Shown: one piece after another, positions 35,997 through 47,800 of the stretch | Numbering within the stretch: position 1 is the stretch's first letter | Layout of the letters: each line of letters starts with the position of its first letter | Assembly: GCA_010015655.1 (NCBI GenBank) | Contig: ML976666.1 | Location: 563,239 to 627,238 of the forward strand | Source of the DNA: Bimuria novae-zelandiae CBS 107.79 | Taxonomy: Eukaryota > Ascomycota > Dothideomycetes > Pleosporales > Didymosphaeriaceae | Length of the DNA: 64,000 nt | Direction: 5' to 3' | Position numbers and translations under genes: made by a program | The notes under the pieces: model-generated | The model's database searches: none | What the model saw: the letters and a program-made list of their open reading frames with translations, nothing else | Told to the model about the DNA's origin: nothing

Positions 35997-36912
35997 ATGG
36001 AGAAGAAGAGAAGAGGGAAGGGTGTCTTGAGTGGGTGGTTCTTTCCTCCTGGGCGGATGTCACGTCATCACAATAAGGCGGCCGAGGGAGAGTACGCGTT
36101 AACAATTCCCCATGTCTGCTCGTTACTAACTCTAACTTAGGGCACGGGATAAGGAGTTGAAGGCCGAAAACGAGCAGCTCAAGCGTCGTGACCTGGCGCA
36201 TCTGGCCGTACAAGAACTGCTCGTGGAGCAATGGAATGTAGGCGATACTATACGTACGGAAGGTACGATTGGAAGCTTATCGAACACAAGCAGAATACGT
36301 CGAGACCAAAATCCGAGCGCACAAGGCCGAGAAGGAGCTGGCCGCTGTCACCAAGGAAAGGGACGAACTCCGGAGACAGATGGTCGAATGGGAGACGAGA
36401 TGCCGCAGGATGCTGCGGTATCATTGTTCAAACAGATCAGACGGCAGAGGTTAGATAGACTGGCCGACATGGTAGAGAAGGCCGGAGGCCTTGATGGTCT
36501 TGAACAGGCTCTGGGCCGATAATTCGACATCAGATGGCCGAGACAAGAATGACGCCGCCGAGGGAGATAATCTGGGCGAGTTAGGGGAGGGGTTGTCGGC
36601 AACTGCTTCCCCATCCCCACCCAAGGAGGTCGATTGAGTGGTGGCCGTTACACTAGTCGCGGTCAAGGAGGGACTGTGGATGACCACTTTCCTATCCACG
36701 TCCAAGGCCGGGATAGGTCGATAGGGCATCCAGGTGATTCACAAGGCCATCTGTATGGCCCTACGGCTTTTGATTTTGCCCTGCTGGACTCCCAGCGTCG
36801 GAGACTGGCCAGAGACAATTTGGAACGGGCCGAGACAATTGCAACACAGGCCGAGGAAGTTGCGAGGTTGAAGAGAACGAAGGGCCGAGGAGAACGAATG
36901 GAGGCCGAATAG
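35997..36912 (+). pseudogene. Third orphan coiled-coil relic, frames interrupted
   Basis: Starts with M-E-K-K-R-R-G-K at 35997; a 54-bp-scale intron (about 36091-36140, donor GTACGC, acceptor ACTTAG) joins it to A-R-D-K-E-L-K-A-E-N-E-Q-L-K-R-R, a clear coiled coil. A change of frame near 36240-36265 is needed to reach E-A-Y-R-T-Q-A-E-Y-V-E-T-K, and another near 36420 to reach R-L-D-R-L-A-D-M-V-E-K-A-G-G-L. A further protein-like frame at 36634-36912 has R-R-R-L-A-R-D-N-L-E-R-A-E-T-I. Whether all this is one gene or two is unclear. Its ATG is only 27 bp from the divergent ATG of the preceding minus-strand relic. No family recognised. Confidence 0.4.
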
Positions 36913-37567
36913 GACGCTACGTTGTGGCACGTTGCCAGGCCGTTAATCAACATCTGTTACAATTTCTGCATCATTTCTTGCTTTTACCTTTCTCCTCTCA
37001 ATTTGAACTTCACTCGTAACGTCAAAAGCTTCGCTCTCCGCGCTTCTTCTATCGCAAGGTATCTATTAGGTTGCTCCTATCCAAGACGTTCTTAGGGGTT
37101 AAAAGATCATCTCGGTCTTGCAATTGGCAGTGGTGAGTGGGCTCATACCACTACTCAGTTGTATGGTTCTAGTTCTTGGAGTCGACTAATTTGGATGCTG
37201 GTAGACTCGTTGTCGATTCATGGCTTCGCTCAGAATACTAAGGCTGATCATATGTCACGAGTGTGTCGCAATCCTCGTCTATCTCGCGTGCCCACACACC
37301 CAGAGGTCTGGTACGCGCTCATTGGCCCTCCTCTACACCAACACATGCTGCTGCATCGCAAACCCGCTCGCTTATGCACTCTACTGGATTAAGGCATCCA
37401 TACGATATCCGCTATTGTCGCATTGTTATCAAGAGGCACCTGGCTTGCAGTCTTCGGTTTGCGAAAATATTTAAATCCCGGAGGTCAGCCATGTCGTCTG
37501 GTCTACTTGTTGTTGCCGCATAGAAGCTATATCGTGCCACGTTACTTTTGAACGAGGGACTCAAGAA
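36913..37567. other. Intergenic region before the MFS gene
   Basis: Frames at 37159-37523 overlap one another; one contains a hydrophobic stretch (E-C-V-A-I-L-V-Y-L-A-C) and N-P-L-A-Y-A-L-Y, but no family could be supported. The GGCC excess ends near 36950. Confidence 0.3.
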
Positions 37568-39302
37568 ATGCCACCAAACAAGAAGGACGCTGGAGCCGAT
37601 ATCGAAAAGGTCAATGTCGCTCCCGTGATGGAAAGCCATGACGACAGCAGTTCCGATGGAGTCGACTCTACGGCTGAGGTCTACGACTCATCGCGCGTCG
37701 ACCCAGTCCTGGCGAAAAAAATGGCTTTGGTAAATACCGCCATTGATGAGATTGGCATGACACCATTTCAATGGAAGCTCTTCTTCTTCAACGGCTTCGG
37801 ATACGCTGTTGACTCTGTAAGTTGGACCAGACTGCTCCTTCTAGATTTAGCCACTGACTCCTGCCAGCTTCTCATTGTCTGCCAATCCATTTCGCAACCA
37901 GCCGTGGACCTTGAATTTGGGAGACCTGTCCCCCAGATTGCTGGTGTTGCACTCGCATCCCAAGTCGGGTTGCTGGCTGGTGCAGCGATCTGGGGCTTCA
38001 CAGCGGATATCATTGGACGTAAACTGGCTTTCAACACTAGTTTGTTCATTTGTGCAGCTGCCGTTCTGATTGCTGGAGGCATGCCGGATTATTATTCGTT
38101 CTCGACCATGTAAGTGCGCGACCCCCCAGTACGCGAGCTTGACGGCTAACAGCCGAATCAGGGTTGCGATATATTCTGCTGGTGCTGGTGGGAACTATAT
38201 TCTGGATGCGACCAATCTTCTCGAATTCCTGCCAGTCAAGAACGCCTGGCTTGTGACATTTATGTCGATTTGGTGGGCCGTCGGATACACCATCACCGGT
38301 CTTTTCGCCTGGGCTTTCATGAGCAACTTCAGCTGTCCTTCCTCAGCGACTAGGCCAACTGAGTGTCCGAAGTCCGAGAATTGGGGATGGCGATATCTCC
38401 ACTTCACATCTGGCAGTTTCGTTCTCGTGCTTAGTGTGGCTCGGCTACTCTTTGTACGCATGAAACAAACACCACGATGGCTCGTTGCTCAAAACCGCGA
38501 TGCAGATGCATTCAAAGTACTCCAAGACCTGGCCACGCAGTACCACCGGCCCTTTTCATTAAAACTAGAAGAGCTTGAATCTCAAGGACAAGTCTTGCAC
38601 ACAGAGAAGTCCCGATGGTCCTCCCTCCGCCTTTGGAAACATATTGGGGGTTTATTCGAGACGAGGCTACTCGCCTGGTCCACCACTATGATAATTACAA
38701 ATTGGTTCGTCATCGGCATGGTGTCGCCATTATACACAACTTTCCTGCCGTACTATCTTGCAACCCGAGGTGCCGACGTATATGGGACGCCTTCGAACTA
38801 CACCACATGGCGAAACTACGCGATCAATCAGCTTTCTGGACTAGGTGGCCCGATCATCGCGGGTGTACTCGTAGAGTTGAAGTTCTTCGGGAGACGTGGA
38901 ACTCTTGCTCTTGGTGCGCTTCTTACCATGGTGTTGCAGTTCGGTTACGTGAGTCGGACCATAATCCTTGGTACTTGGTGTTGATGCTGAATGAAATAGA
39001 CCCAAATCCGTACCCCAGCGCAGAATGTAGGAGTGAGCGCTGCTATCACGGCCGCTTCAAACATCTATTACGGCACGATATATGCCTACACGCCTGAGAT
39101 CCTTCCAAGCGCCCATCGCGCTACAGGCTACGGGCTCTGCGTTGTTCTGAATCGTGTCGGTGGCATTAGTGGTGTTTTGATCGGTAGTTATGCCGATGTC
39201 GAGACTACGGCTCCGCTCTTTGTGTGCGCTAGTCTTTTTGGCTTGTTGGTAGTGCTGAGTCTCCTGCTGCCGTTTGAAACGAGAGGTAAGCGGAGTGTGT
39301 AG
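37568..39302 (+). CDS. MFS transporter (sugar/phosphate porter-like)
   Basis: A plasma-membrane secondary transporter. Four exons (37568-37816, 37868-38109, 38162-38948, 39000-39302), introns of 51, 52 and 51 bp, all frames joined: 1581 nt, 526 residues. After a hydrophilic, Asp/Ser-rich N-terminus come about twelve membrane helices. The loop after helix two has D-I-I-G-R-K, the standard MFS motif; a second copy-like loop E-L-K-F-F-G-R-R-G-T lies in the C-terminal half. The P-R-W-L motif following helix six (Q-T-P-R-W-L-V) and the P-E motif (Y-T-P-E-I-L-P) match the sugar-porter/phosphate group of the superfamily. The substrate cannot be named. Neighbours give no pathway context. Confidence 0.87.
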
Positions 39303-39500
39303 GGCACCTATGGTAGGAGCCTTGAGATGTCTAGAAGCTAAACGCCATGTCTTGGACTGAATGGAAGCAGTAAAAAATAATTCAACCTACGATTGAAATT
39401 CGCCCACTTGGGTTCCCTTGCTACGTCATTACGACTGAAAAAAAAATCCATACGTAATCCTTGTTCTTGAAGATACTGTACGAATGTGAGTCGGATAAAG

Positions 39501-40256
39501 TTATGGCCCTGAAGTCTGACTAGCCGGAGGGCTCAAGGCGCCGGTCCCTCCTGCATTTGCCACAACACCTTGCGTTACCCCGCCGCTGGCTGAACTGCTG
39601 GAATTACTCGCCATTTGCGGAGATGTTGACCCCGCATGAGAACCTCGCCTGTGCTCTATTGCCTTCTTCCACGCGAGCCATACGCCAACAATGGTAACAA
39701 TGATACTTGGCAGACCAAGTCCGATTCCTACGCCTAGGGCAATCTCGTTGCTCTTATTATCGTCAGAATTGGAGGTTCTGCTAGTATTGGCTGGCGGAGT
39801 ACTTGAGGATGTCGCCGTGGCATTGATTGATGCAGGGTCGCCTGCGGCTGCTTGATGATTGCAGTCGTAAACAGCGTCACAAGTCACATCATTGTACCAG
39901 GAGTATATTTGCGTCCGGTTGTATTTCCAGCAGTTGAAAGACGTGAAGTCGTTGTATCCGAGCCTAGCAAGATCGTTCCGTGCAGACAGGTTTGCCTTGA
40001 AGAAAATCCCGTCGGGAAAGGTTGCAGTTAGGGGTTCAGAGCTGTTTCTATCTGCCCATACAGCGGTGACATTGCGATGTGTGGGGACTACCGTAACAGT
40101 GTCAGGATTCGAAGTTATGCCGAGCGAGTAGTATGCCATGTGGGAGAGGCGGATGAAGTGTGTAAATACACAGTCGGCCAAAATGACATGTTCGTATGGC
40201 GCGGGGCTGCCATGTGCGAACAGAATGAAGGCTGATAAGATTATGAAGGATGCCAT
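39501..40256 (-). CDS. Secreted-ectodomain, single-pass surface protein of unknown function
   Basis: I chose the ATG at 40256 (the frame opens at 40361) because it starts a clean signal peptide (A-S-F-I-I-L-S-A-F-I-L-F-A-H-G-S). The 251-residue protein has an ectodomain of about 150 residues with four cysteines (29, 109, 126, 132) and about six N-glycosylation sequons, a Ser/Thr-rich stalk, one membrane helix (about residues 171-196, G-V-G-I-G-L-G-L-P-S-I-I-V) and a short cytoplasmic tail rich in Ser, Gly and Ala. This architecture is common in Dothideomycete surface proteins; no catalytic domain is visible. No intron is needed. Function unknown; a cell-wall sensor role would be guesswork. 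Confidence 0.65.
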   Translation of the reverse strand: MASFIILSAFILFAHGSPAPYEHVILADCVFTHFIRLSHMAYYSLGITSNPDTVTVVPTHRNVTAVWADRNSSEPLTATFPDGIFFKANLSARNDLARLGYNDFTSFNCWKYNRTQIYSWYNDVTCDAVYDCNHQAAAGDPASINATATSSSTPPANTSRTSNSDDNKSNEIALGVGIGLGLPSIIVTIVGVWLAWKKAIEHRRGSHAGSTSPQMASNSSSSASGGVTQGVVANAGGTGALSPPASQTSGP

Positions 40257-41525
40257 GACCTTCCAGGGTTGCTGAAAGAGGCAAACTGAAATCGAATTTT
40301 GACTAACGCGGAGTGAGGGCACGATGAGGGCGTAGGGAGCGGATGCGAGTGAACTGGTCAATTTAGTGCGTCACGGAGAAGGCTGGAGTGTGAGTTGGCC
40401 ATATCAGTACGGCTTTGTATTCGTTACCATAGCATTGGGAACCGGGGGCGCATATGCCGTCATGATCACAGACAATGCTTCCAAATTTGGACACGAGTTC
40501 AGCCTCATGTCAGATAGTCTGTCAAATATTGAGGCACTCAGTAGATTGTATAATAAGGGTGCTGAGCAACCTACTGCCCGGTCGTTTGTCCGGCTTCTTA
40601 CCTGCTGCAGGTTCAAGTAAGAGGGTAATACAACAAGTACACTTCAAAATGCTTGCCTCTTGCAACGCCTCGATCACACATCAGCACTAATTCTTTGCCC
40701 GGTAAAGCCCCCACAATGACCCTTTTACGTATAGAAATTCATATCAAATACGCACCTCAGCCGCACCATGATGGTCAGGCTGGATAATTCCAACCGAGAG
40801 CGGAGCCTATCGCGATCCCCTCCCCACCAACACGCCACAACCCCTGGACGCCATCGCGTCATGTAAGATACCTAGGTACAGCCTGATAGTATCAAGACTA
40901 TGTCCGCAAGACTTCTCTACGTTTCATGATGTTGGTCTTGCAGCTACATACTACCTAGGTATTATTTGGATGGGAGTTTACCGCAGCTTTAGATGGTTAG
41001 TAAAACTCGGGCGAAATGTTACCATATATGTTGGTTCTGCCCAAGGAAGGAAGTAGCTATCTAGTCTTTTTTTAAAACCTAAATTGCTAGTTAGTAAAAT
41101 TAGTAAATGTACGTTTGATAAACTAAATATGAATCTTCTACTCCAGTCTAATGAATAAAGGCACTACGTATACCAACGATGTGTGGTCCCGAGCTGCGCA
41201 TGCGCACATGAATTATCAGCGAGGAGGTCTTCAAGTACTTGCAGCTGGCGAAGAAAAGGTGATTTCAAAAGGGGCGGGCCTGCGTGTTAGTTCGGACCAT
41301 GAGAGCAAGATTTCTATAAAGGATGTCTGGAGACCAATGGTACATTTGAATACCAGCCCGACTCTCGCGTAAAGCTGACAGCTGGCCATTGTATTACTCA
41401 TCCTGGGGTAACACACCAGCGATTCAATTTGGGGTCCTCAGGGCCGACTTTCGCCTTTACGCGAGGGGCATTTGTTCTCAGATTGCGCATCCAGACTGAG
41501 AGTTGCGCTAGAGCTGCTCCAGGCT
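40257..41525. other. Intergenic boundary to the transposon nest
   Basis: Short frames only (40366-40690, 41151-41416) with no family marks. Base composition is balanced up to about 41500 and then drops sharply to AT-rich. This boundary coincides with the first copy of the 44-bp repeat. Confidence 0.35.
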
Positions 41526-41575
41526 TACCGTGCCTTGGCAGTTAGTGCGCCGCATCACTAAAATGCGCCACCCAA
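41526..41575 (+). repeat. Copy 1 of a 44-50 bp repeat shared with 62215-62264
   Basis: From TACC at 41526 through the GCCTTGGCAG core to CCACCCAA at 41575 this matches the sequence at 62215-62264 in the same orientation, with three differences. Two differences are T here against C there, as expected if this copy suffered RIP. It marks the left edge of the AT-rich nest. It may be an end of a transposon family; no inverted partner was found by eye. Confidence 0.8.
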
Positions 41576-41596
41576 CAATACAGCGCCCCAGCTCCG

Positions 41597-44240
41597 ACGC
41601 GTGATATCTCTACTAATATAGACCTAAGTAAGGCCGCGATTGCAGCAATTAAGTCGTAAGCACTAAAAGAAACTTTCTTATATAAATAGATCGCGAAAGA
41701 CTTTTGTGTTATATAATCTATATTAATACGTTAATATAAACGCACTATTTACGCAAAGTAAGTTACTATTACGAAATGCTAAAGTCTTAACTAATAATAA
41801 AAAAGAAGATTTTATAGTATCTAAAATAGCTTACTAGGCATGACTAACCTACTATATTATATAATATTAGCCTTTCGTTCTAAATAGCCTAAAAGAATAT
41901 TAGTATATTCTAGGTTAATTACTTCGCTAAGTGTAATAGTGACTTTTTGATATTTTAATAAATAATTAGACTTAATAGTAATCACTGTAATGCAAATTTA
42001 GTGACAAAATATAAGGTTTACTTTAAACTTTTATATACCAGGATCACGACGTATAGTATAGAGTTATATTGTTACTATAATATAACCAAGAAAGAGTCAT
42101 CCTTCTTAGTATTATAGGCGACTTAAAAAGGATCGGTAATAAGTTTTTATATAAAATTTATTAGGCAAATCTTACTCATCACATGTATATACGCTAATAA
42201 ATTAAATATTAATTTATTAATTTAATGCTAAGAGTTAATAATTAAGTTAAGAAAAGAAAATTAATTCTTAACATTATAAAGTTTTTATTATCCTCTCTTT
42301 TTCTTATTTATTAAATTATGAGATTGGCCTCTAATAGCTTTAATAGGTAGTTAAATATTATATAAGAAAAAAAATTTAAAAAATCTTAACATATTGTAAT
42401 TTTTAATTCTTAATAGCTGTAGATCTCACGTTACTATAAATTTTATTAGCTATCTTAATTAGATGGGAATTTCTCTAAGAATATTTTCCCCTTATTAAAC
42501 GTATGTATCTGTTAAGTCCTTTCGGGATAGCTAGTCCCAAAGGGATAAGAGTTAGTTCTTGGGCAAGAGTATAGTAAGACAGGTAAGAGTTATTAATAGC
42601 TTACGCGTATTAATAGGGCGTTAGTATTAATAGTATATATAGCATAATTAAATTAATAAGAGCCTAACTCAAATCTAAATAATAAATTAGTAAATAGGTT
42701 AAACATGATAGTAGAAGCCTACTATTACGTTTTTATATATATAACCTGTCTTATAAATCCTAATAATCCTAAGAGTTCTAAGAGTCCTAAAGTCTTATAT
42801 ACTAAAATACTTCTAGGACGTCCGATACGTCTAGAACGCATAACTAATTACGTAATTTATAGCTAAGTTATAAATTTTAACTAGGCGTATAGATAAGTAT
42901 CTATGCCCTACCTTACGTTATATTAGATTTTAATAAATCTTAACATTAGCACCCTTATTTAGGCTTAATATTCTAATAAGTTAATTACTTATAAAGCTAC
43001 TTCCTTAATCTACCTAATACTATTATTCGTAAGCTAATTATTTCGAGTAAAGTTATATATTTACTATAATTACTTATTTATATTACCTAAGAAGTAACTG
43101 CCCTACTAACTATTATTATTATATTTAAAGCACATAAATTATGTTTAGTATAGTAATTAAAAGTGTAAGCCAGAGGAGATTCCTCTACTAAATTATTTAA
43201 AAATAGATACTAAGTTAGAAAGGTTAGAAAAGTTAGAGACTAAGAAGGAGGCAAAACTTTAAGTAAAAAAAACCTTACTTATATAACACTCTTACGTGCT
43301 TGTCTAGCACAAGAGAAGATAGCGCGTTTACGTAATTAGTATAAAAAGTTACGTTAAAAGGAATAAAGGTTATTTAACTATAGTATATTTATAGTAGACA
43401 AGTTAGAAGCCTTAGAGGCTCGTAAGGAGCTTACTTAAGTAGTAGTATTAATTAATCCTAATACTACTCTAGGTACTCAGGTAATAGACTAGTTTATAGT
43501 CTAGTTAAAGTCCTTCTCTTCTACTATATAATGCGCTAGTACTTTTAGAATTTTTCTTAATAATTTTGTAAGTAGATTTCTAGTTTTTAAGTATTCTTAC
43601 TATGTAGGTATCCTTTCTATTTAATAAAATATATATATAGCTTTTAGTATCTATCTATACGTTCCTGCTACTAGTTATATACGCGTAAAGACTTGCCGCT
43701 AAGAGGTTAATAAAACCTAGACGCTATAGAGATAGATACTTTATGCATATATCTATTTAATAGGGAGAAAGACTACTATTAAAAGAAAAAGTTTATTTTA
43801 ATAACCAGATTTATAAATATATTGCTAGAAATTGCCTAACGAAGAGAACATAGATACAAGCTATAAATAAATAAAGGCTTAATAGATAATTATTATCCTT
43901 TAAGCAAAAATGTAAAACGTTCTTAATAATTTACTTTTAATTTTTATAATCCTTTTAATCTTGATCCTGTTAACGCTTTTTACTAGGAAAAGTATAATTT
44001 TAGAAATAAGTTACTTAATAGGACTACCATAGGTACAAGTCTTAATAAATTTATAAACTACTTTATTAGGTAGGACTTAAAAGAGATAGATTAATTCTCT
44101 TTATGCTATTTAAAAAGATAGCACTAAGTATGAGGACGAGCGCGGGCTCCTGCATCGAAAAAGTAGATGAGGTAAGTTAGCTCTATTTCAGCTACACTAA
44201 GATAAGGAGACTATAGGTACATAGGCTAGCAGTGCTTTTA
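41597..44240. mobile_element. AT-rich, RIP-degraded repeat block, family not assigned
   Basis: About 2.6 kb dominated by TA, TTA and TAA with stops in every frame, typical of repeats mutated by RIP. Around 43140-43440 the + strand has a Glu/Lys/Leu-rich, coiled-coil-like stretch (E-K-L-E-K-L-E-T-K-K-E-A-K), probably part of a dead transposon protein, but no diagnostic domain could be read. A family assignment would need a search against a repeat library with C-to-T corrected consensus. Confidence 0.6.
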
Positions 44241-44285
44241 TGCGCTGCGTTTGGCACGGAATAACCCTTCGGACCCTATCTGCGC

Positions 44286-44351
44286 AGGTAGTCGCCCTAG
44301 GTGTGGGAGGCAGTCGCTCTGAGGCGTAAGGCAGTCGCGCTTAGGCGCGGG
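44286..44351 (+). repeat. Three imperfect 21-23 bp GC-rich repeats
   Basis: Units begin at 44286, 44308 and 44329, sharing AGG(C/T)AGTCGC followed by a TAGG- or GAGG-like core. They lie in a short GC-balanced patch (about 44225-44390) within AT-rich DNA. The patch ends at 44387 in ..CCGTCACA, which read in reverse is TGTGACGG.., a common start of fungal LTRs; so this could be an LTR fragment. Confidence 0.5.
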
Positions 44352-44642
44352 ATCATGTGACCTGCCAGTGTACTGGGCCGTCACAATATCTAGTAGCTAT
44401 AGGATATACGATACATGTAGTAGTATATAAAAATAAATAATTTTATTATTTTTATAATACTATTTAAAAGTAATAGAGCTATAGCTCTTATAACTATTTA
44501 TAATAAGTAGCCTATATGTACCTTATATATAGCGCTTTATATACGCATTAAAATACTTAATTTATATAACTTTAAGCTTACTTATTATTTAGCTATTTTT
44601 AAAGACTATAATTCTTTATTAAAGAGGTTGTTAGTAGGCCTT

Positions 44643-44828
44643 TGTACGATCGTACGGGTGATAACAGTAACGAATGTCTTGTATATTGCTATTGGTATAT
44701 TCTATCTATGAACGTGGGTGCTACGAAGGTATACATGGGCTTGGTGCGAGTCGGACCAAAGTAGGATCGAGGCGGTACGTTGGGCAGCATTAAGCAGCCT
44801 TAGGCGATGGGATATGTGTATACTAACA
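44643..44828 (-). repeat. Candidate LTR of the copia element
   Basis: A 186-bp segment that reads TG..CA on both strands: TGTACGATCG at 44643 and ..TACTAACA ending at 44828. It lies directly beyond the 3' end of the minus-strand copia coding relic, where the downstream LTR should be. The partner LTR would lie in or past the assembly gap, so neither repeat identity nor target duplication could be checked. Confidence 0.4.
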
Positions 44829-47800
44829 CTAGTAACCTTTTATTATCGTAGTACACTATTCCGTAGGTCGCTGCACAGATCCCTCTACTCGTATTAATAG
44901 CATATTGCTGTTAATAAATCGTTTAAGTGCGCGATTTAGCGTGGCTTTCGTAAGTACGTCCGCAGGGTTATCTTCACTATTAATCTATTAGATCTCCGCG
45001 ATCTCACGGCGCTCGTACGACTAGTAGAGTGCCATAATGTCGATTATTAGGCGCTTCTCATTCGTGGTGCCAAGTTTGACGAGGCACTCATACAGTGAGT
45101 ATAAGTCTGTACATATAACGAGTGGGATTGACGATAGACCTAGGCGTTCTGTAATTATCTTAAGTGTTGTTAAGATAGCGATAGCGATGTTAACGCCGCT
45201 AACTATGCTATATGTCTTTAATACTAGGACGCTTCTAGTAACGCGTTTATATTTAGTTAAACTCTAATAGATCACGTTGCTACGTATATCGAACGTATTA
45301 TCTTATTTACCAGACTTATTAATAAGGATAAGTAGGTACCCTAGCTATAAGCTAAGGTCTTAGTTGTTTGCAAAAGAACCGTCTGTGAATACTATTAATT
45401 TAGCTATAGCGAGGTTAAAGGAATATACTATAATCCTTACTATAAGTTCTTAGCTTACTACTTTAGTTAGTAGTTAAGTTTCCTATAGTCTATATCCGCA
45501 GGTTACTGTATTTGCGCAGCTACGGAAAGGTTAAAAGATACTTTAGGTTAATAAATAGAAGTAATATACGCGCCGCGCACGCGCTGCTCTATATACCTTT
45601 ATACTTAGTCTACTACTTTTAGATTAATAGTATTAATTTTAGCTCCTTGCCCCTTTTGCGTTAGTTAAATAGCGTCTTTACGCAACGTAAAGGTGTATCT
45701 ATTAAACTCTAGTAGTACCTTTTTAGATAGTCTCTCCTTTAGCTTAGCTTAAAAGTTAGCTTTTTAGAGCGCGGCGTCCTTTACGCTAAAGAATATAAGT
45801 GTTATAATTATAAGCGTATCGTCTATTTATAGACCTACTATACTAAACGTTTCTAGTTCTCCGTTCGTAATTAAGAGGCATAGATTATACGTAGATGTAG
45901 CTATGTCAAGCTCTTTATAGTAGTGTCCTTAGTACGTAGCGAACTAGTAAACTCCTGCCTTTATAATTCTATATAGTAGCTTAATCACGCGAATAATCGT
46001 ACTCTTAGAATACTTTATTATAAGCTCCTTAGGCAGGTGCGCTAAAATCGTGCGAAATAGCTTAGTTTATGCCTATAGGTATGCCTGTGTAATATCGCGT
46101 AGTTCTATAGACATGCCTTTAGTAAGTAATGTGGGTGCTAGGGCTAGTATTAAGCGCTAACTAGCTCGTTAGATAGTTAGCGACTGCGTTAGGATTTCGT
46201 GTTTGCCCTTATTATTATAGCCTTAAATAACAAGTCGTAATTTCTTATATAGGACTATAGTCTTGCCTTTGACTTCGCGAACTATGCGCGACTTAAAGAT
46301 ATAATACCTATTATATATAGTTAGGTTAAATAGCTTAAAACTAAACACTCCATGGCTAATAAGGTCGTTAATCTCTTTTTAGTTAGATGCTTTGAAAGGG
46401 GCGCCTAGGGTGTTAATCATGCTATTATTACATAGCTTAATAGCTAGGGCGTAATCGTCCTCCTCCTTTCTCGTCAGGTATTACACTATACGCTTATTCT
46501 TAGATCCAGGCGGGCGGCCCCGCTTACGTGGCTAGATTAGCTGTGTAGCTACTAGCGGCTACTATTTAGTAGTAATTAGTTTTTCCCCTTTATCTACGGC
46601 TGGAATCACGTCTATAGTCGTGTCTTAGTAGTAAGGTTTTACAACTGTGGATTAGAACGTTATTAGGCTATTAACTATGTCTATAGTAATATCGTAATCC
46701 TTTATATTAATAACCTTATACGGCCCTTGCTATCCATTCTTCTCACGCTATATTATTACCTTACTCTATAGAGGTAGTAAGAGCAACTTATCTATATTTA
46801 GCCTATTCCTAGTGTTAAGTGCGTTACTTACTACATGTTCTACTGCAGCCCTTCGCAGTGCCTTTATCGCTTTCTAGATTGCTTTAGCGCGACGTATTAT
46901 CGATGGTGATAATGGCGAGTCTATAGATACCCAAGGGTATGCGCCGAAGACGAGCAGCGTAGGTACAAGTCCGTCTAGGCCAGTAGTATTATTAACGGCC
47001 TTAACTACTATCTATAGCACTGCGACGTCGCTAGTGCTAGAGTTAAGCTCTACCCTTATAATCTTATACGCGCGTCTAAGAGGTGCATAGTACCTTTCTA
47101 CCTTGCTAATAGACTAGTGAGCCTCTACTAGCACCTGTTTATAGGTAATTCTTATAATCTTTGCCTTAAATCTAAACTTAATAAATGCGAAGTTGGTACC
47201 TGCGTTATAAGTGATAATGTCTAGTGGCCCTTAGTACGTATTAATCTATAGTAAATAGATTGCCTCCTAGGTGTCTTTCGCACTTATAGATCGTAGAAAT
47301 TAAGCGCTATTAAAAGTCGTAGCTAAATCGATCACGTGAAGCACTGGCTTCCCACTTAGGTATATTACGTCCACGAAAATCTTAAAGTTAAATTCCTAAT
47401 TATCTTTTAGCCAGAATTTAAATCGTCGTAGCGCTTAATCGTGTGCTTAGTAGTAGTAGCATAACTTTTAGATCTCGCGAAGTAGCTATTTATCCACGTC
47501 GTTATGCCCTGCATGTTTAAGTAATTATATTAGCTATTCGATAGCCAGGTGCGTAAACCTCTAATATAAACATCGGAGCTTAGTTTTTATAAGAAATACC
47601 CGCGCGTGCTCTGCCTTGCTTAGGTGGAACCACGAATGTCCCTATTTGCGAATTACTAGGAAGGTTGCTTTCCCTTATACTAGCTAATCTGTGGTATTAT
47701 TAAAGTATACGTGCAACCAATCCATGTCTTTTAAATAGAGGAGGAACGGGGTTAGTACGTCTAAGACCTTAAATTTAATTTTTCTAATTTCTATACGCAC

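Noticed and set aside
37159..37523. Hydrophobic overlapping frames resembling the last helix of a receptor
   Set aside because: A single N-P-L-A-Y-like motif is not enough, and no other helices are found around it.
45037..45267. 76-codon + frame in the copia relic
   Set aside because: It is antisense to the RNase H region, which reads clearly on the minus strand.
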